Shown here: positions 8,466-17,414 of the stretch, piece after piece
Position numbering within the stretch: position 1 is the stretch's first letter
How the letters are laid out: each line of letters begins with the position of its first letter
Assembly: GCA_964452495.1 (NCBI GenBank)
Contig: CAYVMC010000010.1
Coordinates: 1 to 62,829 of the forward strand
DNA from: CALUTH01 sp964452495
Lineage (GTDB): Bacteria > Cyanobacteriota > Vampirovibrionia > Gastranaerophilales > Gastranaerophilaceae
Length of the DNA stretch: 62,829 nt
Direction of reading: 5' to 3'
The notes under the pieces: generated by a model
Seen by the model: only the letters and a program-made list of their open reading frames with translations
What the model was told of the DNA's origin: nothing
Databases searched by the model: none
Translations under genes and position numbers: made by a program

Positions 8466-9575
8466 ATGAAACTTTTAAAACAAATAACAGTATTAATAAT
8501 GATAGCGTTGCTGGTAAGCTCAAACACGGTTATGGCAATAGAATCAAAAGTCCGTGTAATGGATTTAACTCATATAAAGGGTGTGAGAGATAACCAGATT
8601 GTAGGATACGGTATTGTTGTTGGTTTACCGGGAACAGGTGATAACTCACGTTCTACACAGATTACTAACCAAAAATTGTTAATGAACCTTGGCACCATAA
8701 TTGAACAAGAAAACTATATCCAAAAAGGTTCATCAGCAGCGGTTATAGTGACTGCAACAATTCCTCCTTTCTCCAAAAACGGAGATAAAATAGATTGTAC
8801 AGTTTCAACGATAGCTGATGCTAAGAGTTTAGAGGGCGGAGTGCTTGTACAAACAATTCTGAAAGCTCCGAATGGTGAATCTGTAGCTGTTGCACAAGGA
8901 CCTGTTTCGGTAGGCGGTATCAATAAAATAGCGGGCGGTGCACAGCAAAGAACAGCTATAACTACTACCGGACGCATTCCCGGAGGGGCAATTGTTGAAC
9001 GTGATATTACAACAGATATCGGGGATGAAACTTCTATAACGTTATCTATTGATAAATCGGATTATACCCTTGTTTCAAGAATTGCTCAAACAATCTCGTC
9101 TAATGTTGCTCCTGCTAAAGCGATTGATGGCAGCTCTGTTCAAGTTCAAATTCCTGAAAAATTTTTGAATGACAGGGTAACTTTTGTTTCAATCCTTGAA
9201 AATCTTGAAGTAAGTCCGACATTAGAACGTGCCAGAGTTGTTGTAAATGAACGTACCGGTACTGTAGTTATCGGGAGTGATGTAAAATTGCTTCCTGCTG
9301 CTGTTGCACACGGCAATATAACTGTTACTGTAACCACATCTCCGGAGTTTTCACAACCTAATCCTTTCTCTAATGGTGAAACAATCGGATTTGAAAACGC
9401 AGAAATTAGCGTAAACAAAACTAATGCCAGCCTTATTTCAATGCCTGCCAACAGTAACCTTAATGACCTTGTAAGAGCATTAAATTCAATAGGTGTAGCA
9501 CCGATTGACCTTATATCAATTCTTCAGGCACTTAAAAAATCAGGAAGTTTACAAGCGGAATTAATCATTATCTAA
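8466..9575 (+). CDS. flgI: Flagellar P-ring protein FlgI
   Basis: 369 residues from ATG 8466, preceded by AAGGCAGG; an in-frame ATG at 8367 lies inside flgH and would add 33 non-homologous residues before the signal peptide. After the signal peptide come 'RVMDLTHIKGVRDNQIVGYG' and 'VGLPGTGDNS', the FlgI signature. Also present are 'TTTGRIPGGAIVER' and 'VVVNERTGTVVIGSDVKLLP'. FlgI forms the periplasmic P ring around the rod. It follows flgH by 19 bp. Confidence 0.95.
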   Translation: MKLLKQITVLIMIALLVSSNTVMAIESKVRVMDLTHIKGVRDNQIVGYGIVVGLPGTGDNSRSTQITNQKLLMNLGTIIEQENYIQKGSSAAVIVTATIPPFSKNGDKIDCTVSTIADAKSLEGGVLVQTILKAPNGESVAVAQGPVSVGGINKIAGGAQQRTAITTTGRIPGGAIVERDITTDIGDETSITLSIDKSDYTLVSRIAQTISSNVAPAKAIDGSSVQVQIPEKFLNDRVTFVSILENLEVSPTLERARVVVNERTGTVVIGSDVKLLPAAVAHGNITVTVTTSPEFSQPNPFSNGETIGFENAEISVNKTNASLISMPANSNLNDLVRALNSIGVAPIDLISILQALKKSGSLQAELIII

Positions 9576-9593
9576 ACTTAAAGGTAAAAGAGT

Positions 9594-9947
9594 ATGAACA
9601 TAACTTCTATGACAACAGATACAAATACATTACAGATGATGTCAAAACAAACAATTAACAGCGAACAGGAAGTTTATAACCGTATTAAGTCTGCTGGAAG
9701 TGAAAAGGCACAATTGGAACAAGTTTCAAAAGAATTTGAGTCAATGTTTGTAACAAAAATGCTTTCTTTAATGGATAGTACAGTAGACAGAAGCGGAGGT
9801 ATCTTTGGAGAAAAACAACCCTATACGGATATGTTTAAAAGCTACGTATTTCAACAAATGGGACGTGATATGACAAACAACCCGAGGACATCAATAGGGC
9901 TGGCAAAACAAATTTATTCACAAATGGAAAAGTATACAAAAGATTAA
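9594..9947 (+). CDS. flgJ: Rod-binding protein FlgJ (rod-cap domain only)
   Basis: 117 residues matching only the N-terminal rod-binding domain: 'VSKEFESMFVTKMLSLMDST' followed by the YTDMFKSYVFQQMG helix. The muramidase domain found in gamma-proteobacterial FlgJ is absent. The separate SLT transglycosylase at the head of the same operon could supply that activity. FlgJ caps the growing rod in the periplasm. It lies 18 bp after flgI. Confidence 0.88.
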   Translation: MNITSMTTDTNTLQMMSKQTINSEQEVYNRIKSAGSEKAQLEQVSKEFESMFVTKMLSLMDSTVDRSGGIFGEKQPYTDMFKSYVFQQMGRDMTNNPRTSIGLAKQIYSQMEKYTKD

Positions 9948-9985
9948 TTAAGAAAAAATGGTAAGTATCGGAGAAAAAAATAAAA

Positions 9986-10261
9986 ATGATTTCATCAATT
10001 AACACAAACCCGTCAGGTGGTTTACAAAACTTAACAAATGTGACAACTTCAAAAACCAGACAGGACAATAGTTCTGGTGCAGGTGAAGGAGAAATAAATA
10101 TAGGAATTAATACACGTTCAAGCAAAAATCTGTTAGAAAAAGTCGATTTAGTGGAATTAAGAAAATATGCAGAATCTGCAGGTGAATTTAATATCACGGA
10201 TGATGATGTTAGATATGGATTAATCTACGGAAGAAGTGTCATTGCGGACTACTTAGCTTAA
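9986..10261 (+). CDS. flgM: Probable anti-sigma-28 factor FlgM
   Basis: 91 residues. The first half is polar and disordered-looking. The C-terminal half has two predicted amphipathic helices ('NLLEKVDLVELRKYAESAG' and 'DDDVRYGLIYGRSVIADYLA') separated by a short turn, as in the sigma-28-binding region of FlgM. Its place between flgJ and flgN/flgK is the usual flgM location. FlgM holds sigma-28 inactive until exported through the finished hook. Sequence similarity alone is weak, so the call rests mainly on length, composition and context. Confidence 0.55.
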   Translation: MISSINTNPSGGLQNLTNVTTSKTRQDNSSGAGEGEINIGINTRSSKNLLEKVDLVELRKYAESAGEFNITDDDVRYGLIYGRSVIADYLA

Positions 10262-10287
10262 CGTGAACGGAATCTTACGGAGCAGCT

Positions 10288-10785
10288 ATGAAGAATATTA
10301 TTAATAAAATTTTAAATCATCTTGAATTAGAACTGGCATGTTATCAAGAGTTATGCACAGTGTATGATGAACAAAAAGAAGCACTTGTTAAAAATAAGCA
10401 TGAAGAACTCGAAGGCATCGACAAACGTATAACCTCTGCTTACAATCGAGTTAGAATGTTAAATGAAGAGCGTCAGAGTTTGTTTAAAAAATTGAAACCA
10501 GAGGTAACAAAGCTTTCAGAAGTTATCGAAATAGCTGCTGCCGAGAATAGTCCAAACGTAGAAAGATTAAAAGGTTATAAAGATACTTTCAAAAAAATAG
10601 CTCAGGATATTGAAAGAAAACAGTATATAAATTTTGAACTTTTAAGGACAGGATTAAATATTTCGGATAAAAAATTAAATCTGATAATAGAAGCATTTGC
10701 ACCTCAGGGCAGTATATATAATGAGAAAGGTAAAAACGTAGATCATAAAGGTATAGCGGTAAGTACAATAATTAAAGAAGTTTAA
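10288..10785 (+). CDS. flgN: Flagellar export chaperone FlgN
   Basis: 165 residues, almost entirely helical and coiled-coil, with the FlgN-type N-terminus 'ILNHLELELACYQELC' and 'VRMLNEERQSLFKKL'. FlgN keeps FlgK and FlgL unfolded for export. It sits 20 bp upstream of flgK. The C-terminal 40 residues, probably the substrate-binding end, diverge from what I know of the family. Confidence 0.8.
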   Translation: MKNIINKILNHLELELACYQELCTVYDEQKEALVKNKHEELEGIDKRITSAYNRVRMLNEERQSLFKKLKPEVTKLSEVIEIAAAENSPNVERLKGYKDTFKKIAQDIERKQYINFELLRTGLNISDKKLNLIIEAFAPQGSIYNEKGKNVDHKGIAVSTIIKEV

Positions 10786-10805
10786 GAAAAAAAGGATTAG
10801 AAGAA

Positions 10806-12380
10806 ATGTCAACTTTACTATCAGCATTGAATATGAATGCAAACTCTTTAAAAGTTAATGAAAATGCAATTTCGGTTGTATCAAACAATATTGCAAACAT
10901 GAACACAGAGGGTTACCACAAACAAACGGTTAATCTGGCAACAAGAACAAATGAGTTATCAATAGGGAACAATGTTTACAAACAGATTGATTCTCTTGCA
11001 GGTGTTCAAATTGCAAGTGTTACAAGAAGTACAAACAAATATCTTGATAGTGCTTACAGAAGTGCTATTGCACAGCTTGCTGATTTAGAACAACAGCAAA
11101 ATAATATTAGTGATATAGCTGATTTGTTTGAAGAACTGGACGGCACCGGTATTGATGCAGCATTAACAAGCTTTTTTGAAGCTTTAAATGACCTGAATAA
11201 TAATCCTACAGATTCAACGGCAAGGGTTGCATTCTTAGAGGCTGCCCAGACTCTTACATCTCTAATGAATTCAACTGCCTCAAAACTAGAAGAACAGTTG
11301 TATTCGCAGCTGGGTGATGGTGTAAGTGCCGATGCACTTGCTGATTCTCCTTTTGCGACAGAGATTGCAAATATAAATGATTTGTTCCAGCAGCTGGCAG
11401 AGGTCAATGCCTCACTGGCACGTACCCAGACCGGAACATTAACGGCAAATAACCTTCTGGATACAAGAGATTCAATATTAGACCAAATTGCCCAGTATAT
11501 GGATTTTGATATTGAAGAGAATGCGAATGGAACAGTAAATATAAGCTTGAACGGTATAGACCTTGTCAGGGGAACGGAAGTTGTCGGAACTTTTACTGTT
11601 CAAACAGCTTCTGAGTATTGCGAAAAACAGGGGATTAGTTATCCTGATGATTGGGATGGTGCTCTTGCGGTTGTAAATATTGTAAGCTCAGACGGCAGAA
11701 CTTTTGGTAATGTAAATGATATGTTAATAACAGGTACACTGGGCGGATATCTTGCAAGTGCGACGGCAGATTCAGGAACAGTGAATGCTGAGTATATTCT
11801 TGATAAACTTGATCAGTTAGCAGTTACTATTGCGGATATTTTTAATTCTATTCAGACGGACGAGAATGCCTACTGTATTGATACTTCGACCTGGACATTA
11901 TCTGATGCTAACCAGAGTGTAGATATATTTGTTTCATCTGACGGCGGAACGATTACGGCATCAAGTATTTCGATTAATTCGGATCTTCTTGCAGACGGCG
12001 GTCAATGGCTTATTGCCACGGCATATTTTGAAGACCCTGCATCATTTGATGCCAATGCAGTAGGTAATAACTCAAACGTTGTTAACATGATTAACACACG
12101 TGATACGGCACAATCAGGATTGGGCGGTTTAACTTTTGAAGATTTTTATACTGCTCTTGTCGGGGAAGTAGGAACGGCTTTGAGTAATATTAACAGTCAA
12201 ATTGAGGCTCAGCAAAGTATTGTTGATAATCTTGAATTACAAAGAACATCTGAGTACTCTGTTGATCTCAATACTGAACTTACTGATCTTATCAAGTATC
12301 AAACAGCATATTCTGCTGCCGCACGGGTATTTTCTACCTGTAATGATTTATTAGATGTACTAGTTTCTTTAGGAGCGTAA
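10806..12380 (+). CDS. flgK: Hook-filament junction protein FlgK (HAP1)
   Basis: 524 residues. The N-terminus 'VSNNIANMNTEGYHKQTVNL' and the C-terminus 'NTELTDLIKYQTAYSAAARV' are the paired D0/D1 helices of FlgK. In between are 'DGTGIDAALTSFFEALNDLN' and a variable surface domain. FlgK joins hook to filament with FlgL. It starts 20 bp after flgN and is followed by flgL after 2 bp. Confidence 0.95.
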   Translation: MSTLLSALNMNANSLKVNENAISVVSNNIANMNTEGYHKQTVNLATRTNELSIGNNVYKQIDSLAGVQIASVTRSTNKYLDSAYRSAIAQLADLEQQQNNISDIADLFEELDGTGIDAALTSFFEALNDLNNNPTDSTARVAFLEAAQTLTSLMNSTASKLEEQLYSQLGDGVSADALADSPFATEIANINDLFQQLAEVNASLARTQTGTLTANNLLDTRDSILDQIAQYMDFDIEENANGTVNISLNGIDLVRGTEVVGTFTVQTASEYCEKQGISYPDDWDGALAVVNIVSSDGRTFGNVNDMLITGTLGGYLASATADSGTVNAEYILDKLDQLAVTIADIFNSIQTDENAYCIDTSTWTLSDANQSVDIFVSSDGGTITASSISINSDLLADGGQWLIATAYFEDPASFDANAVGNNSNVVNMINTRDTAQSGLGGLTFEDFYTALVGEVGTALSNINSQIEAQQSIVDNLELQRTSEYSVDLNTELTDLIKYQTAYSAAARVFSTCNDLLDVLVSLGA

Positions 12381-12382
12381 CT

Positions 12383-13360
12383 ATGACTCAAGGCATATCT
12401 TCACAAATATTATATACAATTTTACAAAGCGGTATATCAAATAATTATAATAGTTATGCTGATATAATTACCCAGATTGCGTCCAATACAAAACTGACTT
12501 CAATTGCAGATGATCCTGTTGCGACAGTTAATGTTTTAAAGACTCAAAAGAGTTTGGATAATATTTCTATGTATCTTGAAAATATTGAATTGGCACAAAA
12601 TGAGCTTACAGAAATTGATGATATTCTGGATCTTCTTAATACCAACATATCAGGAACATATAGACCGCTTGCTGTACAAGCTTCCAATGGTACTTACGAT
12701 GCTGATTCTTTACAGGCAATGCTGCAAGAACTTGAAAGTGGACTTGAAACAATCATACAGTTAGGAAATACCCAGTATAATGGAAATTATATTTTTGCTG
12801 GTACAAATGTTAAAACACAGCCATTTACTATAAACAAAGATGAAGATGGAAATATTATCTCTGTTACGTACAGCGGAACAGCATCTGATGGTGAATACCA
12901 GAGATATGTTCAAACAGGAGATGGTACTTATGAAGTTATTAACGTTGCAGGTGATAGTGTTTTCGGGTATTATGACTCTACAACAGGGGAAAGTGAAGGC
13001 ATTATCGGTACAATGGTAGAAACTATTAATGCAATAAAAACAATAATAGAAAATCCGTCCGATGATGAGGTAACTGCCGCTTATGAGGCACTCTATGCCC
13101 TTCTTGACAGATTTGATGAGAATCTGTCAGATATTACGACAACCCAGACCAAATACGCATCAACATATAATAAGATGGAAATGTCAAAAACTTCGCTGGA
13201 CAATACGGAAGTCAATCTGACAAGTGCTTTATCAGAACTGCAAGATATTGATATTACAGAACTTTCAACAGAATTATACAGCTCAATGTATGCTTATCAG
13301 GCAAGTTTAAGTTTATTATCTATGGTTTATCAAACAGGAACACTTCTTGATTACCTATAA
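12383..13360 (+). CDS. flgL: Hook-filament junction protein FlgL (HAP3, flagellin-like)
   Basis: 325 residues with a flagellin-like N-terminus ('LTSIADDPVATVNVLKTQ') and 'LETIIQLGNTQYNGNYIFAG', typical of FlgL. The C-terminal helix is 'LSTELYSSMYAYQASLSLL'. It completes the hook-filament junction. It is the last gene of the operon; a terminator follows about 60 bp downstream. No flagellin or cap gene is present in this window. Confidence 0.93.
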   Translation: MTQGISSQILYTILQSGISNNYNSYADIITQIASNTKLTSIADDPVATVNVLKTQKSLDNISMYLENIELAQNELTEIDDILDLLNTNISGTYRPLAVQASNGTYDADSLQAMLQELESGLETIIQLGNTQYNGNYIFAGTNVKTQPFTINKDEDGNIISVTYSGTASDGEYQRYVQTGDGTYEVINVAGDSVFGYYDSTTGESEGIIGTMVETINAIKTIIENPSDDEVTAAYEALYALLDRFDENLSDITTTQTKYASTYNKMEMSKTSLDNTEVNLTSALSELQDIDITELSTELYSSMYAYQASLSLLSMVYQTGTLLDYL

Positions 13361-13418
13361 AGTGTTTGCAGGCAGTATGTGCCGCAAATTAAAAAATATA
13401 TAAATATACTTACCATTA

Positions 13419-13446
13419 TAAGGGGCAGATGCCCTTTTTCTTTTTT
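13419..13446 (+). terminator. Rho-independent terminator of the flagellar operon
   Basis: AAGGGGC - AGAT - GCCCTTTTTCTTTTTT: a G:C-rich hairpin with one wobble pair, followed by a T-rich tract, 60 bp after flgL. Confidence 0.75.
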
Positions 13447-13631
13447 ATAAAGTTTTTTCATCTATCAATAGTGTTCTCTTACAAGGATTTTTCTCTTTGT
13501 GTAAAAAAGGATATTTTTTGTTTTGATAAATTGGAAAGAAAAACTTTACTTTTTTGAACGATATATAAAAATTATGGTATAATAAAATATAAACTGTTGT
13601 AAGTAACGGTAACATTATAAGAAGGGGATTT

Positions 13632-14165
13632 ATGCTGCTTGAAGGGAAAGAATTAAAAATTCTTAAAAGCGAAGAAGAAATCCAGAAACGCATTAAAGAA
13701 ATTGCAAACGGTCTTAATGATTGTTTTAAGGATGAAGAAATATACATTATTTGTGTACTTAAAGGGTCAATAATGTTTACTGTTGATTTAATCAAACATC
13801 TAAAAATGCCGTTGAGAACCGAATTTATCAGGCTTGCAAGTTACGGGCATGATTTCACCAGCTCAGGTAAAGTAAAGGCTGTAGATATTTCGCTGCCCGA
13901 TTTGAATGGGAAAAATGCTATAATTATCGAAGATATTGTAGATACAGGGAGAACTGCAAAATTCCTTGTAGATTTTATTAATATGAATTTTAAAGTCAAA
14001 AAACTTGTATTTTGTTCACTTATGGATAAGAAATGCAAAAGAGAAGTTAATATTCAACCGGATATTTCTGGTTTTGAAATTGACGATAAGTTTCTTGTAG
14101 GATATGGACTTGATTACAAGGGGTATTACAGAAACCTGACTTATATAGGGTATATTGATGTTTAA
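13632..14165 (+). CDS. hpt: Hypoxanthine phosphoribosyltransferase
   Basis: 177 residues, normal for the family. The PRPP-binding loop is 'AIIIEDIVDTGRTAKFL'; the flexible loop region 'VLKGSIMFTVDLI' and 'RLASYG' match HPRT. It salvages hypoxanthine and guanine to IMP and GMP in the cytoplasm. AAGAAGGGG precedes the ATG. Its last 8 bp overlap the next gene, so the two are translationally coupled. Confidence 0.92.
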   Translation: MLLEGKELKILKSEEEIQKRIKEIANGLNDCFKDEEIYIICVLKGSIMFTVDLIKHLKMPLRTEFIRLASYGHDFTSSGKVKAVDISLPDLNGKNAIIIEDIVDTGRTAKFLVDFINMNFKVKKLVFCSLMDKKCKREVNIQPDISGFEIDDKFLVGYGLDYKGYYRNLTYIGYIDV

Positions 14166-14814
14166 TGTTGGTTTTATCCCGTTAAGAGGCGGTAGCAAGG
14201 GAATTAGGAATAAAAATTTTACAATTTGTGCAGGTAAGCCGCTTGTGTATTATACACTCAATGCTTCACAAAATTCTATCCTTGATAAAATTTATGTTTC
14301 AACGGATTCTGATGAAATAAGGAAAGTTGTTACAGAATTAGGTTTTAGTAAAGTTGAAGTAATAAAACGCTCAGAAGCAACAGCTTCCGACACAGCTTCT
14401 TCTGAAAGTGCGCTTATTGAATTTGCCGGCAATTATGAGTTTGATAATGTTGTATTTATTCAAGCAACTTCTCCGCTTGTAACCTCCCGAAATATTAACG
14501 ATGGGTTAGAAAAATTTATAAACAGTAACTATAACTCTGTTATTTCGGTGACTAAAAATCATCAATTTTTATGGTCAATTGATGGAACCCCATTAAATTA
14601 CACCCCGCAAAACCGTCCAAGACGGCAGGATTGGAGCGGGTATTATATTGAAAACGGGGCATTTTATATTTCAAACAGATTGAATATACTAAAAAGCGGT
14701 TGCCGTATAACACCGCCTGTTGGTTTTCTGGAAATGGATAAAAGCCAGCTTTTCGAAGTTGATAGTGAAAATGATCTTAAATTTGTAGAAAAACTTCTTA
14801 AAATCCTTCATTAA
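14158..14814 (+). CDS. CMP-nonulosonate synthetase-like cytidylyltransferase (NeuA/PseF type)
   Basis: 218 residues from ATG 14158; an in-frame TTG three bases earlier is less likely. 'GFIPLRGGSKGIRNKN' is the nucleotide-binding P-loop of acylneuraminate cytidylyltransferases. Also typical are 'STDSDEIRKV', 'FIQATSPLV' and 'NGAFYIS'. These enzymes activate sialic, pseudaminic or legionaminic acid with CTP. The exact sugar cannot be read. It lies 800 bp from flgL, and nonulosonates often decorate flagellin, but no other nonulosonate genes are nearby. It overlaps hpt by 8 bp. Confidence 0.8.
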   Translation: MFNVGFIPLRGGSKGIRNKNFTICAGKPLVYYTLNASQNSILDKIYVSTDSDEIRKVVTELGFSKVEVIKRSEATASDTASSESALIEFAGNYEFDNVVFIQATSPLVTSRNINDGLEKFINSNYNSVISVTKNHQFLWSIDGTPLNYTPQNRPRRQDWSGYYIENGAFYISNRLNILKSGCRITPPVGFLEMDKSQLFEVDSENDLKFVEKLLKILH

Positions 14815-14875
14815 TATGGTGTCAAGATTAAAAATTTGAGTTATGATGTTGCTACAGAAAAATAGGAGATATATT

Positions 14876-15271
14876 ATGAAAAAGACAATTGTAGCAATAG
14901 CATCTGTATTTATTTGTGCAGGAGCAGTGCTTGCAGATGGCAATGCATTTACTCCGCTTGATTTTAATGACACAGGTTACAGTGCTTCATCAACCTCAAC
15001 TACTTCCGCATCAACCCAGAGCGGTGCCGTGGAAACAACAAGTACAAGTACAAGTAACCCTAATATGCAAAATGCTATTTTGCAGTTAGATAATGCTCAG
15101 GTTGATATTAGAGCTGATTTGATGAATACTAAAACCCGTTACACAGAAGTTGATTCTCAATATAAAGTAGTTAAAGAAGAAAGAAAACAACTTAAAAAAC
15201 AAGTCAAAAAAACTGAAAGAAGAATTAAAAACATCGATAAAACAAAAGAAAAAATTAGAAAAGAAATGTAA
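14876..15271 (+). CDS. Secreted Ser/Thr-rich, basic coiled-coil protein
   Basis: 131 residues from ATG 14876, preceded by AGGAG; an upstream in-frame ATG at 14843 would place the ribosome site inside the gene. A clear signal peptide ('AIASVFICAGAVLAD') is followed by a Ser/Thr-rich linker of about 45 residues. The C-terminus is a Lys/Glu-rich coiled coil ending 'KKTERRIKNIDKTKEKIRK'. No family recognised; a periplasmic or surface structural role is possible. It has its own terminator. Confidence 0.65.
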   Translation: MKKTIVAIASVFICAGAVLADGNAFTPLDFNDTGYSASSTSTTSASTQSGAVETTSTSTSNPNMQNAILQLDNAQVDIRADLMNTKTRYTEVDSQYKVVKEERKQLKKQVKKTERRIKNIDKTKEKIRKEM

Positions 15272-15279
15272 TAAATAAA

Positions 15280-15308
15280 AAAAGCAGGTTTTATAAAAAC
15301 CTGCTTTT
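15280..15308. terminator. Bidirectional rho-independent terminator
   Basis: AAAAGCAGGTTTT - ATA - AAAACCTGCTTTT is a perfect 13-bp stem flanked by A and T tracts. It can stop both the plus-strand coiled-coil gene and the minus-strand anmK, which converge here. Confidence 0.9.
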
Positions 15309-15328
15309 AAAGTTATATATCATAATCT

Positions 15329-16447
15329 CTAACAATAATTAAATTTTCCCATTACAACACGCTTATTTGCTCCAGTACATTCAGGGAGATTATTTGGAAT
15401 ACCATAATATGCACAATATCCAAGAAGAGCAAATGCCATTGTTTCTTTAAAATTATTTGATATCCCAAAATCCTCATGAGTATTAAGTTCAATATTTTTC
15501 GGAAGATACTGTCGTAAAAACTTCATAATTGCACAATTATAAGTTCCGCCCCCGCCTACTATAACCCGTTCCGGTATAAACGATGGGAATACAAACCGCT
15601 CATAAGCCTGCACGATACTTTTTGATGTTAAAGCGGTCAGTGTTGTAATAATATCCGCATCATCATTCGGGGCAAGTTTCAAAATATTTTCAATGTAACT
15701 TTCACTAAAATATTCTCTGCCTGTAGTCTTAGGCGGAGCCAGAAAATAATATTCATCCTGCAATAGACAATCAAGCCAGCTTTCAGAAATCTTGCCGGAA
15801 AGAGCAATTTCACCATCTTTATCATAAGGCATATTAAACAACTTGCGCATACAGTAATCTATCATAAGATTTCCGCAGCCGGTATCAAAACCGTACGTGG
15901 CGGCATTATCAGAAACAACCGTAACATTGGAAATCCCGCCTATATTTTGTACAAGTGAGTTTTTGAACCATTTTTCATCGGCAAAACATACAAGAGGCGC
16001 TCCCTGACCGCCCGCAGCAATATCACGGGTTCTGAAATCCGAAATGGTTAAAACACCTGTACGCTCCGCAATAACCATACTTTCCCCTATTTGCAGCGTA
16101 CTTTTTTCCGAAAATCCGTCTGTTTTTCTGTCATACGGGTAATGATAAACTGTTTGTCCATGACTTGCGATTAAATCCGGTTTTCCGAATTCGCCGATTA
16201 AAACATTTGCAGCAGATGCAAAACATTCACCTACAAGAAAATTAAGTCTGCATAAATCTCTTATACTTAAATTACCTTTAAAAGCCTGATACAACATTGA
16301 CTTTATATGAGGGGGGTAATCGTAATTAATTCCTTGAATAAGCGTACAGGAGAAATCAGGATTTACTTCACATAATCCCGCATCCACACTGTCGCATGAA
16401 GTGCCGGACATTAATCCTATTACTTTTAGCGTTTGTTTTTCTTCCAT
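15329..16447 (-). CDS. anmK: Anhydro-N-acetylmuramic acid kinase
   Basis: 372 residues, the usual AnmK length. 'VIGLMSGTSCDSVDAGLCEV' is the family N-terminus. 'SDFRTRDIAAGGQGAPLVC' and 'NIGGISNVTVV' are the sugar and ATP sites, with 'IVGGGGTYN' near the C-terminus. It hydrates and phosphorylates 1,6-anhydro-MurNAc to MurNAc-6-phosphate during peptidoglycan recycling in the cytoplasm. That recycled sugar is the product of lytic transglycosylases such as the one at 4892. No murQ is adjacent. Confidence 0.93.
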   Translation of the reverse strand: MEEKQTLKVIGLMSGTSCDSVDAGLCEVNPDFSCTLIQGINYDYPPHIKSMLYQAFKGNLSIRDLCRLNFLVGECFASAANVLIGEFGKPDLIASHGQTVYHYPYDRKTDGFSEKSTLQIGESMVIAERTGVLTISDFRTRDIAAGGQGAPLVCFADEKWFKNSLVQNIGGISNVTVVSDNAATYGFDTGCGNLMIDYCMRKLFNMPYDKDGEIALSGKISESWLDCLLQDEYYFLAPPKTTGREYFSESYIENILKLAPNDDADIITTLTALTSKSIVQAYERFVFPSFIPERVIVGGGGTYNCAIMKFLRQYLPKNIELNTHEDFGISNNFKETMAFALLGYCAYYGIPNNLPECTGANKRVVMGKFNYC

Positions 16448-16809
16448 CCGCTTATTCTTCCTCTTATATCAATTTGATTTGTGATTATATTTTTGTTGTT
16501 GACAGGATTTTTTAATCCTCAAAATCTCTCTTTAATTATTCTGCTTTTCTCTCCCAAAATTATGACTTCGCCATCACTCCTTCCTTTGATTAATCATCAT
16601 GTTACTTCTCATGTTTTCAAAAGACAAGTAACAAAATTTTGTAAAATTTTTACAATTCCCCATGCCTCCCATGTCTTCTGTAATATGAACTCGTAAAAAA
16701 TTTTTTTAATTAAATTTTGGGACAATTTTTACATCTTTTTTGTAAAAAGTACTTGATTTTTTTTAATCACTAATATAATAAATATTTTTCCGAAGACCTA
16801 AAATAAAAA
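16448..16809. other. Gene-free AT-rich stretch
   Basis: Holds the anmK promoter region and otherwise no gene I can support. A 71-codon plus-strand frame at 16481-16696 has no ribosome site and no recognisable protein. Confidence 0.5.
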
Positions 16810-16974
16810 TTATCTTCCATGCCAATTATAATTAGTATCAAATGCGAAAAATTCTGATGGTTGAATTCTTAAAACATCAAAAAGTTTAACCATAACTTTT
16901 ATGCTTATTTTTCTTTCGCAGCGTTCAACATGCCCGATGTATTTATCATTTTTTGATAGTATTTCAAAATAAAA
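16810..16974 (-). pseudogene. XRE regulator remnant, N-terminus lost (second copy)
   Basis: The minus-strand frame reads 'EILSKNDKYIGHVERCER' and then 'KISIKVMVKLFDVLRIQP', ending at TAA 16810-16812. This is the second half of a Cro/C1-type helix-turn-helix. It matches the copy at 16996-17220 ('LNVNSKFIGHVERVERYIS') but has no first helix and no start codon; a stop lies just upstream. It is a tandem paralogue decayed to its C-terminal half. Confidence 0.65.
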
Positions 16975-16995
16975 TTATAAGAAATTTTGAAGATG

Positions 16996-17220
16996 TTAAA
17001 AATCAAACAATTTGCTTAACGGAATATCAAGAATAATAGAAAGTTGTATAAGTTTTTTTTAACTAATATATCTTTCCACACGTTCTACATGACCAATAAA
17101 TTTTGAATTTACATTTAGTAATTCAGAAAGTTTTTCTTGCGACAAACCTTTTTCAGAGCGGTATTTTCGAATATTTTTGCCCAAATTAACATATATATTT
17201 TGTTCAGCATCCATATTCAT
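16996..17220 (-). pseudogene. XRE-family regulator interrupted by a nonsense codon
   Basis: From ATG 17220 the frame reads a Cro/C1-type helix-turn-helix ('NLGKNIRKYRSEKGLSQEKL', then 'FIGHVERVERYIS') and stops at TAA 17061-17059 after 53 codons. Past the stop, the same frame continues 'KKLIQLSIILDIPLSKLFDF' to a natural stop at 16996, which is exactly the missing end of the family. A single-base change (for example TTA to TAA) explains it. If translated, the 53-residue product would keep helices 1-3 and could still bind DNA. Confidence 0.7.
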
Positions 17221-17414
17221 TATGGTATTTTATATACTTATTAAGCACCACTACTATATTAGCACTATTCTTCAGTGTGTTTTTTCAAAAAACAGCTTTA
17301 AATAAAAAACTTTATAGTTTTTCCCGCTTTATTCTCATTGTTTATCATCCCATCTCCGCCAATATTATTTGCTCGCCACTTTACCCTCAATTGTTTATGG
17401 AGTATCATGTCGGT

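Noticed and set aside
16481..16696. 71-codon plus-strand frame downstream of the anmK start
   Set aside because: No ribosome site, no recognisable domain, composition like non-coding AT-rich DNA.
17277..17414. N-terminal 46-residue extension of UvrA
   Set aside because: Not homologous to any UvrA N-terminus; the family starts at the MDKIIIKGAREHN-type sequence.
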